The notes below the pieces were generated by a model, which saw only the letters and a list, made by a program, of their open reading frames with translations, did no database searches and was not told the origin of the DNA. Source: Setophaga petechia (lineage: Eukaryota; Chordata; Aves; Passeriformes; Parulidae). From it: a stretch of 64,000 nucleotides of DNA. The position numbers and the translations under genes were made by a program. The DNA lies in contig JANCRA010000001.1 of NCBI GenBank assembly GCA_024362935.1, positions 60,850,930 through 60,914,929 on the forward strand. The letters are read 5' to 3'. This document shows, piece by piece, positions 24,201 to 37,462 of this stretch. How positions within the stretch are numbered: position 1 is the first letter of the stretch; each line of letters starts with the position of its first letter.

Positions 24201-27200
24201 TAATGTCTTTTAATGTCTGTACATAATGCAAGAAGACAGGGTGTTTTCTGCAGGAAAGTTGGCCTTTTAAAAAGATCTTTCAGTGCTACATTTCTGACAA
24301 GGTGTTAATGCCAGTTTTGAGGGAGACCGGTAGGGTTTGTAAATAGGGCTGACAGGGACTTTGCCAGTTTGTTGCCACCTCTGTCATTTTCTGTGTGACA
24401 CAGTTCTGTGTATCTCTGCAGGCCCTTACAAATGGGGATTCAGTGGCAGAAACTCCTGGGGAAGGAGGTGTCATGCCCATGTCTCTCATGTTTTAAAAAC
24501 GAGTTGAAAACAATGCAAAACTTCACTCTTGTACTGACTCTTTTAAAAAATGAGAACAGATAGATTTTTTTTCTGTTGGGAATAAGTTGCTTAAATTATT
24601 TCAAAATATTTAAGCTGAGACCAAGAACAATATAGAAAAATGTGATGGAGTGGGAGATTGAGGGAGTTTTAATCAACCCAATAAAGACACTTTCTAATGA
24701 CAGTCAGTCCCAACAAAAACTGTCACTGTAATTCACCTGTAATGGCTCTGCACAGAGAGAGCTGTCAATACCAATCTGGTTTAATAACAGTCTCCTACCA
24801 AACAAGAGATGTTTGTGCTGAGTGTGTTTTATAGAGCAGCTGAGTGGGTTTGTAATGCTCTGTGTAAATCTGTGTATTTCCAGTATTAGCTTGGAATGTT
24901 CTTGAGCCAGTGTCTCTCTCCAACTCGGGATTTTCAGGTTGCAAATTAATTGGCATTTAAATGATTTCAGATAAGGGTTTTGTTTCTCTTGTGGTACCAT
25001 GGCTTTGTACAAAAGCTGGGAGGCCACTCATGATTTGAGTAGCAGAAATTTTACTGTGACACAGGTATTTGTTATTAAATTACTTCTCCAAGATAGATTA
25101 AACCCTTTTAAACTCTATTCAGTTTCTTTGAAGCCTGGGTGAAATATATCCAAGGGGAGCTGGAATTGGTATCATTCAATCCAAATAGGAGCTGTTGTTT
25201 TGCAATAAACTTTCTTAGTGATATCTCAGTGTTTTTATTTAGTACAAGATACATATATTTAATAATAAACACAGGTATTACAGATGCACAAAATGTTGTG
25301 TATCATTTTTCATTTTCCTTGTAAATGTATTTGGGTATTTGAGAGTGGCTGAGCACTCTCATAATTACTGTAGTTGACAAACCCTTTTAGGTAAATCTTC
25401 TCTTTCTCCTCCTCTTTCAGAAGTTTATCTACTGTTGTAGAGAAGGCAAAACTAAAATGAGCCAGTTTATTTTATTAATCCTCTGCTAATCTGCCATAGG
25501 GAATATTTATTGTGTAAGAGGGGAGTGGAAAACTTCAGACTTGTTCAGGGCTGAAATTGCATCCAGTGTGCAAAAAATGGTGAGGGTTGTGTTATTCAGT
25601 GCTGGCAGGAAATGAAATGGAATTTTGCCTTTTATGGTAGCAAATGGTATTTAGTGGTACCCATTTCTATTATCATTAGTAATAAATTCCAAATTTACCC
25701 CAAGATATTGTGGAATTTTGCTCGCTTCAAGATCCTAAAAGCAATCCTGGACAGACCCAAAAGTACAGGATGGTTTGCAATTTAAAGAACCCCACAATGT
25801 TTCACTGCAGTTCTGAGCTGAGGAGTTATTTGCTGTTTTGCATGTAGGAAATCAAATCTGGCAGCAGCAAATTGTCCTAACTCCTGTTCACTGTTGGCCT
25901 TTGCTGGGAGCAATCATTGGAACATTTCCAGAAAGAATTTTAGGTTGCCAAATAATCACAATGAAATTTTAGGTAGAAGTGTTAGGCTGTGATTCTCAGT
26001 TGCCTTTGCCCAAGAGTTTCTATTTCTAAATTCCAAGTTATGAATCAAACACCAGAACCCCTGTTAGGACTTGAAGGAGAGGAGCAGGAGGTGTTCCTGG
26101 GAGTAAGTCTGGGTCAGGACTGGGACAGAGCTCAAGGGCTTTGTACCCATTTATCCCTGCTCAGAACAGCCCTGCCCTTGGCTCAGGCTATTGACAAATG
26201 ATTTTGTTTCAAGGCCTGCCCTGGCACTTTGGCAACCCTTCAAATGCCCTGCAGCTCTGCCTTCATTAGTGCAGTGAGAAATGCATTTACATTGCATCCT
26301 GAGGAGGACAGCCAGCTGAGAGCTGTAGCAGGGTAACATAAGGTTGCTCAAGGATTTAAAAAATATGAGCATGTGCAGGAAGTTCTTTGTTCAAGCTGAA
26401 AATATCATCCAGCGAGTGTCCTAAAGAATTTCAGGTGCTGTAGGTAAATGTACCTTTGGTACTGATAACCTGAAAACGTGTCCTTGCTATATTATGGCAG
26501 AAACACCTTTTGAGTTTTTCTTTTTAGGTAAGATGACTCTTTGAATAACTTCTCAAGAGTATTTTAATAGGACTGGGAGTTATTGTTACTAAAAGTAAAT
26601 ATTTAACCTGTTCTCAAACACCCTGAATAGTGAAAATTGGAGAAGGGGCATTTCAGACAAATAACCTTTATTTTAAAGAGCTGGGGCCAGCTGGATTTGG
26701 CAGCACATGTAAAGCGAATGGAACCTTTTAAATAAAATGATGGAACTGAACTAAAGGCCTCTGACAATTAGGGACCAAATCCAGGGCTTGAAGTGAAGTG
26801 AGTCTGACACTGACTTCAGTGGAGATGACTTAAGGCTGAAGATGATAAGAAAAGCTTAACCAGACAGAGAGTCTCTCCCAGCTGTACTTCAGACTGCATG
26901 GAAACCTATGTGATAAACAGGAATAATGAATAAAGGAAAAGCCAGAAGTGGCCAGGTCTAAGCCTTGCAGTACTTCATGTATCAGAGTAATGAGCTCAGT
27001 CAGCGTCAGGAATTAGCACAACATCCTTTAAGCTGAATCTCTACACTGGGTTTAGAAGGTTAGACAAACACTGCTAGTTTAGGAACAAGGACCAGTATTC
27101 TCTGGTTCAGGGCTGAGGCACTAATCTCAGAAATCTCAGGCAAACTGCTTCAGCTGCTAAGAAAAAGAGAGAGAACCTTGCAAGGAACGTAAGAGGTGGC

Positions 27201-30200
27201 TCATATTTCAGAAGGAATGTGAGTGCCTCATAGATCATGTAATATTTCCAAGCAGTGATTGTAACTGATAAAGCAGCCCAGAGAGCTTTCAGCTGGAAGT
27301 GAATTCAGCAGGTTCAATTGTAAGTGTAAAGTTATTAAATCTGGGTTTGTGCTGCAGGACTTAAAAGTAGACTGTAATGTAAAGTAGGCAATACTGGAAC
27401 CACACCATTAGAAAGCAAAAAATACCATGCATTTATATTTATTGTCCAGAATTTTATCTCATCAAATTTGTCAAATTATTTTTGACCAGGAACTATACAA
27501 ATTTCTGTGCTCTTATTTCATTTGTAGGTACAAATGAATAATAATGCTGTTTTTATAATGCAGCATTTCAAAAAATCCCATCCAAATCAGCGCAACAGTT
27601 GTGAGATTTTTGCAGATTCAGCACAACTTTTGTGCCTCCTGATCATGGCAGTACTTGTGCCCAGATAAGCCCCATCATTCCTCAAGGCTCTATAAATTTT
27701 ACAGGCACTGCTCAGGCTGGAAATGATCACTGAGAGTGGGAAGTTGTACTGGCTTGGAAACCAGAACAGAATTTGGGCAGAAGTCTCTCCAAGGTCCTGA
27801 TTCCCGACTCTCCTCTGAGCAATTTGGAAACTCACAGGGAGCATGCCTTTCTTTTGCTTCCTTTTTGCTTTTTTTCCTCCATTTTGTACATGTTTTTCTC
27901 TTGCCTTTAGTCTCATGGTGGTGTAGGTCACGCTGATAGATGACAGCAGGTGCCCTGCTGGCTGTCAGCCCCCACAGATATGTGCAAATAATTCACTGAC
28001 TGAGCAAATAATTCCCTGTGGTGGGGGGTTTCATTCTAAACTCCCAATCCTCAGAATTTATTGTCAGGTTTTGCACATTCAAGTACCTTTTTCCTAGCTA
28101 GAAAATTAAATTAAAGAAATGAGACTATTTTTACCAATTTGTACAGGAGTGCTAATGATATCAAACATATAGTTCTTAGGGGGAAAATTCAAGTACAGAA
28201 GGTGATTAGAGTGGTTTTACTGGCTGGCAAATGAAAAGTCACTGTAAGCTGAACAGCAGGATGTAAGGATATTGTGGTGAATTAGAAAAACATTTGGTGC
28301 ATTGCTGGAGTTCCTCTCTATGCTGTTGTGTTATCTCATTTCAAATGTTGTAATTAAAACTGAACAAACTGAATTAATGTCACTGAGACTTATCTTCCCA
28401 AATGCACTCTTAAAATTTCCTCTGTCCTTGTTTTGTATGGGAGAAGTTGGGAATAGAGAATTGTCCTGAGGCTCTGGAGTCTCTGCAAGCTGAGCTCAGA
28501 ATCAGCACTACTGCTCAGGCCTTTGTCAAATGTTTGCCACACCTAATGGGGCTGGAAAGAGATGGTGAATATTCAAAAAGGTGAGAAATACACTTGATAT
28601 GAAAGCCTAGAGCAGGAGTGCAAAGAAGCTGCATGTATGCTTTATACTTTTTCTGTAAAAGAAGCAGAACAATGTCTGTAGCCCAGTTTGATCAGTAGGT
28701 GCAGCTGTTTTAAACCTTGGAAGAGGTGAAATAAGAAGGAATTGCTGGCATTGCCTGTTCAGTCTGTTATTGCTGTGGAAGGCTTAGCTGAGCAAACCCA
28801 GTTTGTCACTCTGGGAGATGGTGGAGGAATGCTGTTCACATAAGGAGTCTCCAAAGTAAGGATTTGGAAATCAAACCCAGCAGGACATGGCTTGGAAAGC
28901 TTCTCTTGCAATTGTATTAAAGATTTTTCTTCCTGTGCAGGACCTGCAAAGCCAGGCATGACCCTGGTTCTCTCTGCAGTGCCTTGCATCCAGCGCTCTC
29001 CTGTTTATTTATGAAATGCTCCTCTTGAGTGGATGCTGCTGGGCCCCGGGTCCTTGGTAGCAGCCACCAGGGGGGTGACTGATCCTCCCTGGCACTGGGA
29101 AGGGCAGGTGATGATTTCAGCTTCTCCATGATCAAAGGGAGTTCCCAAAGTGTCCAGCATGGATTGACAGACACCTCATTTCACCAAGGCTGCTCTGGCT
29201 GAATGGATGGCACAGCTCTGACAGAGGAGAGTTTGTATTTGTATTTAATTTATGTTTGTGTTGGTTTCCTTTCCTCCCTTGCCTTGGGACAACCAAAACA
29301 GTTTCCTTAAACAGGGCCTGTGGAGGTTTTCCCCATTGCTGCTTTTTTAATGTCTCTTGATCCTCTCAAGGAAGGACAAAATCTTGAGCCAGCTTAGGCA
29401 GGAGGTGGCACTGCTAAGCATTCCATTTTGCTGATCCTTTCTTAACACTGAGTGTTATTTCTCATATTTAGATTATTCAGCTGTATCGTGTGCTTAAAGC
29501 AGATGATTTCATTTCAAAAAAAGAAGCATCCTTCAGATCAGCTGAAGATAATTACAGGATCTCTACAAATTCATTGATGCATACGAGTAGTCTGGTACTA
29601 ATATAGTGAACACTTAGAAGCATATTGATGGACTAGACAGCAAAAAAGGAGAGCCAAGACATCTCTTGTTCAGTTCTGCCTCAAAAAATTCTGTATCAAA
29701 GCTTTGTGCCTATTCCAGGTTGTGTCTTTACAGACTGAGATCAGGTTTTCCCACAGAGCATTGGTTTCTTCATTCCTGGTGGATAATTTTGTCTAGCCAA
29801 AGATGTTCATGTCTTTCCTGGGTTTCATGTCAAAATGTAGAAAGGAGATGGTACTGTATTACTGAAATTCAAGCTGTGAAGTATTTTCAGAAGATGTTGA
29901 GATTTGAGTGGATTACCTATAGGAGTTTTCTTGGTACCTGTTCCTCACAGCTTTTCCTGTGGTACTTCCCTTTTTATGTAAACAGATAATGCAGACCTAC
30001 CAGCACTTGAGAAAACACCACCTAATTTCATTATTTGGAATGGAGCTGCAGCTATTCCACAACACCTGATCTCACAGAAAGGGCTTTTTTTAGACAAGAT
30101 CATCCCTAAGGTGCATGGAATTGATTCCCTTCCAGCAGCTCAGTGGTGGGCACAGTGCCCAGACCAAATGAGCTTTTAAGGCCCCGCACTTAGAGCGATG

Positions 30201-32427
30201 CGTTTTGTCTTTTTTTAAATTTCTTTTTTAATACTTGATTTATTTGATTATATTTATCAAATTAACAGAAATTGATCAGGAGTCCTCCATTTCAGAGAAC
30301 TGCTGTATTAGCTGTATTAGTGGGGTGGAAAAATTCTTAGTTGTCTACTCAGAATGGGATAAATAACTTGGTGATTACCAGGAGAGCAAGGGGAAAGTCT
30401 GAACCTGTGTTCCTGTGCAGGTTGGTGTAAGTATGTGCTGAACTTGCTGAACTCCTAAACTGCTTTATTAGCCAAATTCAATCAGGAACAAATTGGTTCA
30501 GCCACTGCAAGTGCTCAGAACTATTAAAGAAACCTCATTTTAGGCTGGTGCAGAGAGGGAACTGTTGGCCCTGAGAAGAGGCAGCCGGTTTAGGGAGGGA
30601 AGCTGAGGGAGCTGCTGAATGCCAGGCATCCACCCCCAAAGGGAGCAGAGGAGCAGGGCTGTGTACAGGTAAAAGTGGGAGTGCAGCTCTCCCAGGGCGC
30701 TTCCTGCTCAGGCAGAGCTGCTTGGATACCAGGTCTGCAGTGCTGGGACCCCTGTCCTGCTCCTGGGCTGAGTGAATAATGAGGGCAGGAAAAGCAGCAA
30801 GATGGGTAAAATCCCGAGTAAGGAGTGTAATGGAAATAGGGATCCATTTTCAGATATCCCCCAGAGAGTGCTGCAGCCCAAAAACCTGGAGAATGCAATT
30901 TTCCTGTCCTTGCTACAAAAGGACATGGTAATAGGAAAAAGAGAACTGTATGGCTGTCTGCAGGACAGGCTAGTTTTCAATCTTGAAACAGATTTTTCTC
31001 CCCATATTTTTTAAATAGACCTTGGGGTCTGCGTTCAAAGACAGAAGCATGAAAACAATTCAGTAATTAATTGGAATAAGTGCCAGTACACCGAGTGTAT
31101 AAAGGGATGCAGTTGTAACCTGGCCATGCTGCTATTCAGCAACTCTCTCTGGACAGGGTTTCTTGTGAAAACAATTTCTAATTTAGATAATGGTGAGCAT
31201 CTTCCATCTTTTATGTCCTGAACAGGCTGTGGCTGCTTTGGGCCTCTTGCACAGCTGAGCTGTTTGGCTGCTGCACCCACAGCTCTCACTCTGGCACTTT
31301 GTGACTCTCACCTGGCTCTCTGCAGGCCCCTCTTGGTCACTCTGCCCTGCTCCGTGGCTGGGATGTGTTGGCATCAGTCCTCTCCAGTGGGTTAAAATTC
31401 TGCATTAAGTCAAGCCTATGAACACTGGCACAGTACTCCTGATATGCTTTATTCTTACTTGAAGATATTTGTGATTAAGCACATTTAAACTGCTGGATTT
31501 AGCAGAAAATTAACAAATGAGGCTAGAATAGAAGAGGAGAAAAGCCATAGGAAGATACCTGTCATGCAAAGACGCCATCAAAGTTTGCTGCAAATAATTT
31601 CCTTTATTTCATGTCTAGTTTTTTTCTTAATTGGAGTTTTCTCCACTTACAAAGGACAAGGCAAAATGGTTGACTTTCAACTTTCAGAAAGCCTGTAAAA
31701 CAATCTATTAGGATATTAGAGCTCTTTCATGTAGCTGCTTTTGGGTTTTTAATTCAGTTATTTCTTTGCTGCCAACAGAAATGATGTCTTTAAACTCCAG
31801 ATAAACCTACAAATGGGTCATATTTTTTCTGTAATTCTGTAAAAATAACTGACAGTTCAGATAAATGGTATTGGAGGAGCACAGCAGTAAGCACTTTAAT
31901 GAAAAAGAGATGCACTAAGACTTTCTTGCATTTAATTTTAAAAAATTGTATTTCCAGGTCAATAATGTGATTATTGATTGTTATTGTCATAATGAACGTT
32001 TGACCCTCATTTTTATTGATTGTCTTTTCTAAATATTGATGGCTGGGATGGGAAAGAGCAGAAGGAGTTGGAGTCAGCTGGGACAGGGCAATTACAGAGT
32101 TCTTGCTCTGTACTTACCCCATTGCACAGAATTATGGTTTTCCCCTCTCTGCTCCTGAGTGACCACTTACTGGCACAAATGGGTGATTTTGGGTGAGATT
32201 CTGAAAGCAGGGTGCCTAGCTTTTGGTATGTGAAGGTTCTCTAGCTCTGGGGATAAAAGCAGGGTTTTCTCCTCTCTGTGGTGCACACGTGGCTGCTCCC
32301 GTCCCTGAGGTGTGTGGGATGCAGGAGCAGAAGGGTGAGGGGAGGTTCCAGGGCAGGAAGGTTCCCTGTGAGGCACTGGGGGTGCCCTGCTGTGTGCTCA
32401 GCACTGGGACCCCTCAGCCAGGAGCCT
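21241..32427. other. Non-coding unique sequence
   Basis: Eleven kilobases without a supported gene. Open frames reach 121 codons (23121-23486, minus), 114 codons (27587-27931, minus) and 107 codons (24704-25027, minus; 29666-29989, plus). All lack recognisable domains and most are overlapped by frames on the other strand. A short 19-bp-period duplication sits at 27984-28017. No CR1 end, LTR edge or tRNA fold was recognised by eye. Confidence 0.6.
27984..28017 (+). repeat. Short tandem duplication, 19-bp period
   Basis: GCAAATAATTCACTG (27984-27998) is repeated as GCAAATAATTCCCTG (28003-28017) with one mismatch, offset 19 bp. It is probably a replication-slippage duplication. Confidence 0.7.
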
Positions 32428-32448
32428 CCCTGTTCCCTGTCCCTGCCC
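32428..32448 (-). other. G-quadruplex motif, minus strand
   Basis: On the plus strand CCC runs at 32428-32430, 32435-32437, 32441-32443 and 32446-32448 are separated by TGTT, TGT and TG. The minus strand therefore has four GGG runs with loops of 2, 3 and 4. The surrounding 300 bp is GC-rich with chance open frames up to 130 codons. Confidence 0.7.
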
Positions 32449-33518
32449 AGGACACAGCCCTGGGATTCACTGCTCCCTGCTGCAGGGGAGCAGAGCCTGC
32501 CAGGCTCCACCATCTCTGCAGAGAGGAGATCTCTGCTGGGTTCCTTGGGCTAAACCTGGTTTGCAAAACAGGAGGACATTCAGGTCTTTCATACAGTAGA
32601 AGGCAGGAAATATAAAAAGTTTTTCATCTATGTGTTTGCAATCCTAAGGGTATCTTTCTACTGAAATGCTTTACAAAACTTAGAGAACTCTAGAAAATAT
32701 ATCTTTTTAGTTTTTGTTTTGTTTTGGGGTTTTTTTGTACATGTGCTGTAGCTGAAGATCTGAGAATTGAGATCTGATTTCCCCTCCTCCTTTACAACAG
32801 ACTTGTAATCCAAATGCTTTAGAGTGGTATTACTATAAATAGAATTCATTTTTTTCTTGTTATGCCTAACATGATCTTGAATTAATTTTGGTGTAAATGG
32901 CAGGCCCAAGTCCAGGTACTGCCAATAAGCTGCAGTTCTGTATCCTTGGAATGGTGGCTGTATGAGTCAAACTGTCTGAGCCAGTGCAGTTCACATCAGC
33001 AGAGGGACTGTGGGAAGCAACCAAAATTGACATGAGAAAATGGAAACGTGTGAGGCTGCAATTACCCTGACACCAGAGCTGGGAGACGCTGCCATTGGTA
33101 TTGGAATGCTCAGGTGGCAGTGGGGTGAGTCAGGGAAACAACTGCAAACAAATGAATCCAGAATTTTAATGGCACCCTATTCTTGGCTCCAGAATGATGA
33201 TATTGTAGGGGTGCTGAATGCACAGTGAGCCATTAAAAATGCTCTGCAGCATGGCTGCAGGGCCTGGCTGCCCAAAATTTCCTGAGTCAGAGAAAGTCAC
33301 ACCTGTCCCCAAGAACAGCCCCACCCAGCCCGTGTTTGGCAGTGACAGTGCCAGGAGGAGGACTTTGGGAGAAAGATGGACAATTCTGCAGTGACACAGT
33401 GCACTCCCTGTTGTTCAGGGGCTGCCAGCACAGTGGTGTCAGAAAGGGTTGCCTTTGCCAACCTGCCCAGGCCTGCTGTAGGGAGAGGAAAAAGGTCAAT
33501 AAAGAAAGGAAGAGAGAG
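32449..33518. other. Non-coding unique sequence
   Basis: A T/G-rich low-complexity stretch lies at about 32.70-32.74 kb. Overlapping open frames at 33.28-33.63 kb on both strands have no recognisable content. Confidence 0.6.
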
Positions 33519-33550
33519 GCATTCCAGGGCTTGTATGCAAATGCATTCCA
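33519..33550. promoter_or_regulatory. Octamer site between two TEAD-like sites
   Basis: GCATTCCA occurs at 33519-33526 and again at 33543-33550, and a perfect POU octamer ATGCAAAT sits at 33535-33542 directly against the second copy. CATTCC is the core bound by TEAD factors and ATGCAAAT is the consensus octamer. The arrangement is compact, but short words like these occur by chance and no nearby promoter is recognised. Confidence 0.2.
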
Positions 33551-36500
33551 AAAGTAGCAGCAAGTACTTGCATTTCATCAAGGTGCTGCTAAACTTCCCA
33601 CCCCAAAGCAGCTGTGTTTCACATTTTTAAATTTAATGGAATTCATCTCGGGTTTCTAAGAAGCTGAGGGAAGTCTCCATCAGCCGACATTAAATTTTAA
33701 TGTGAGTTGTAACCAAGTAAAAGCTTAGAAACCCCAGAAATAAGAGACTAAGTAGAACAAAACCAGCTACTTATAGATGGGTTATGCTGCACTTATTCTT
33801 AACAGAAGAGTAAAAAACCTCGTGAGGAGCTGCATATAAAAAGACCTTAGGATTGCAGTGTAATCAATAACAGGAAATCTCTGAAATTATTCTGGACTTG
33901 CTTAATAAAGTTACCTGCATGAAACAATAGAATTCAGTTTCATAAAAATACTTTCAGCGTCAGAGGGCATTTCACTAATGAAAAAGCACAAAACAAAATA
34001 ACTGAAGCTGATGTTAAATAAATTAAGAATAAGCTTTTTGTCAGACTTCATGAAGTGCAAGTCAGTGGTGAAACATTGCTGAGCTCCAAAGGGAGAGAGA
34101 TGATGGCTGGTGCTGCTCAGCATCCCATCATCCATGCCCAAGTCCTTTCTGTCACCTCAGATGACATCAGAGGGCTGGAGGCCAGAGCTGCAGAGCAAAG
34201 GGAGGTGTCTGGGAGGCAGGCTGGCTCTGGAGGAGACCTGGGACACCCCCTGGGAATGGCACCCCCAAACCACAGCTGGGGAAAGGGGGGCCTTGGTCAC
34301 TGCCCCTGTGGCTCTGCAGATGTCCCTGTGGCAGTGCTGGGCTCCTGCCATCCAGGAGGCCGCTTGAAAAGTGTCTCATGAAATCCCAGAGCCAGGACAG
34401 AAGGAAAGGCTCAGCCTCAGCAGTCTGATCCCTGTAACTGCAGAATGAGTACAGGAGGGTTGGCTGCCTTGGAGTGTGAAGCAGAAATAATGCAGGCAGT
34501 GGGTAACTCTTCAGCTGATATTGCTTAAGGATCAATATTTGGGACTTGGAGCACACCTGCTCCAGATGGACAAACACAGTTTGTTAAGACTGGTGGTTAA
34601 TGCCTGAAATTGGGATGGGGAAGAAAAACTTCCTGATAAAGCAGAAGTGTTCTGCTTTTGCTGTCTTGACAAGTCTTGGGTCCCTTTCTGAGGCATTAAG
34701 TATTTTAATAGGAGGTATTTGATTTAATTAAATTTTCTTGTGATATTTAAGATGCTGTGATCTCTCAGAGACCAGACAGCAAATAATCCAAAAATGTTGC
34801 CAGCTCTGGAAGTGTCTGAAGCTGGGGAGTTCTGGTGGTTTTTGCACTCTCTGTCACCTGCTGATGTAATTCAGGTGTATGTAGGTATGGACACTGCTCG
34901 ATCTGTTGGAAAAAGGGAGAAAACACTGGCATGTCTTGCCCCGTTGTGATACTTGCCTCCTTTTTTTCCTTCCCCAAACCTGAGCTGAGGAGTTGGAATG
35001 TGCCCATTCTTTCTTTTGCTCTGTCCTCTCTGTCCAAGATGTGGAAGTGTCATGTGAGGGGAACACTTCTGTCAGAAGGCTGAGCACAGCACCTACTGCT
35101 TGCTTGGGTCAGGGCATGGTTTCTGTCCAAAAGGAAACAATTTGTGTTTACTTCAGAGCCTTTGTGTGCCAGGTTCTCAGACACTTGGAGTTAGGGTTGT
35201 GGGAAATGCACAGGAGCTGAGTGTCTGAGTGAGCCTGACAAATGTGCCTGATTCAGACATTTCCTCAGCCATGCTCATCCTTCCCTACCTCAGAGCTTCC
35301 CTAATTCCCAGCAAAGCCAAGGGAATTCCCTGATGTAATTCCCAGAGATTCTGTCCATGCTGCTGCACGTGGATCTGCGCAGCCCAGCTCAGTGCTGCTG
35401 ATTCCCAGCCAAAAGCTGAGCCATCCTTTCACAAGAACAGCAGCAGCACAGGGGCACAAGTCTGAAATGTTGCCACAACTCCAGGCTTCTGCCTGAATCT
35501 CAAGGCAAAACTTTTGTCATGACACAAATATCATACAAACTTGGAAGTGCTTTGGATTTCTAAAAAAAAATCCTGATTGTTCAGCTGAGTGAAAAGGACA
35601 GATAATGCATGTAGAAGGGAAAAGTTTTACTTTTGGAAACTGAACAGAGTTTTCTAAAGAATTTATTTGACTGACACTGAGTGGATCAACATCATTATAA
35701 TTGCATCCATTCTATTTTGAAACTCTTTGCTCATTTGCAATTCTGTACTTGCTTTGCAATTATAATGGTTTTCAATCGTGTGCTTTAGGGGCAAGCCTGA
35801 AACTGTGCATATAACATAACCATAAAATTATGACCCAGTGATGTTTTAGTACTCTAATATCAAATGGATGGATTTTTAAAAAGTTTTTTCCATGCCAACA
35901 CATTATTGAGAGCAAACTGAGAAAAACCAAATGAAGTTGAAATTTATTGTAAGGAGAACAGAGCGTTCATACTTAAGTAATGAAGAAATACACAAAAAGC
36001 ATTGGCTTAAGATTTTACTGGCATCTGCAGCCAAGGCACAGTAAATATTTAACCCTCCTCAGCCACCACAAGTGCAGTTGATGATCCTGCTGCTCCCCAG
36101 TCTGTGGCAGGACCCCTCTGAGTTTCCAAGGTGGGCATGGGCTCAGAGTATCAGGGCCTCATCTCCTGACCTGCTGCACTCTTGGGCCTCTCTGATGTGT
36201 GGGATCAAAGCCAAGGGGTTCACATTGAGCTGAGCCAAGTCCAGCTTGAATTCTTCTCAGCACTGTTAACCCCATTTCACATGGAGCCACTTCCACTGCA
36301 CTTGCACAGAACAAGTACTGAGACAGATTGTAGGAAGTCACCTCTGCCTCTTCTGGTCCCCTTCTTCTTTAGGAGGCAAGGACCAGAGGCAAGGAGTAGG
36401 GAAGTGCTAACCAAGTGTTAGTTTGGCCAATACATGGAGAAAGGATCTGTAACTGCACATATTGACCATCAATCCCACTCCTATGGGCACTGCAGGAACC

Positions 36501-37423
36501 CTTGAACCCTTGTGCCTTTGCCCTGTGTGCTGCAGCTCATTGACTGGCAACTGAGGCAGGAGAGGCTTTAATCAAACTCCTGTGATGCCTGTGCCTTAAA
36601 TTAGTGCCAAATGGCTGGGCTCCAGGTGCTGTGGAAATCTCTTAAGTGTGTCTAAATCTCTTCCTCGAGCTAAACCAAGGGCAGAGAAACATCAATCTCA
36701 GTAAATATTGCACACACCTTTTACAAATGGCCACTGCTGAGGAAGTCAGATATTCTCAGCACAGGCTCTCCCTCCTTGTCTGACAGGGTGAAGATGTCTC
36801 ATTCTGCAGGAGGTGAGTATGTGCCAGGTTTACTTCTGCTTGGGAAATTACCAAATCTGGGAACATTCTCTGATCTTTCCTTGTCCCCTTATGGGAACAC
36901 TCAGGCAGCAATTTCAGCCCTCCAGGGTCACATTCAATGGGAAGTGAGTCTGAGCTCAGAGTTTGAGCCCACTGCTGCCAATGTCTCTGCAGCCCTTCAG
37001 AGTAAATTCTGCTTGGTCTGACCTTCTTTTCCTTTTAATTTGTTTTGCACTGAACATAAGAACAGAGTTTTCATTTGCTGCAGATTGAAGCAGGGTCGAG
37101 TGCAGGAGCAGAAATTATTTGTCCAACATAGAAACTGTAACTCAAATGGGATTAAACTATTCCAGTTATTAGACTGTATTACTGTCTTGAGTGCTCTGTA
37201 TACTCATTAAAAAAATCAAACAAACTCCCCTCACTATGGATTCTTGACTAGTGAATTTTTCCTAGGCTAGGGAAAAAACCCAACTAAACTCCATGGAACC
37301 ATGTATAGCAGAATGTTGTTTTAAAGGAGCAAAATTTGAAATTTGCAAACAGGAATTCTACAGTTGAAAAAAGCTTCTGCCATTAGAATTTGAAAATAGA
37401 AATTAAAGTTGTTTTGTGAAATA
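33551..37423. other. Non-coding unique sequence
   Basis: No supported gene. A minor palindrome ACATTAAATTTTAATGT (33688-33704, one-base centre) is present. The 34.05-34.6 kb patch is GC-richer with overlapping frames up to 136 codons (34167-34577, minus). The remainder is mixed unique sequence. Confidence 0.6.
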
Positions 37424-37462
37424 ACTGTTGGAAGGGAACCACACGGTTTCATCTCCCTGCCT
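37424..37462 (-). mobile_element. Possible CR1 LINE scrap, minus strand
   Basis: GTTGGAAGGGAACC followed by TTTCATCT and CCCTGCC resembles the reverse complement of the CR1 3' end (GGTTGGAAGGGACC, then GATCATCTAGTCCAACC and CCCTGCC), with a gap where the GTCCAACC part would be. Only the first 14 bases are a strong match. The call is tentative and could be coincidence. Confidence 0.3.
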
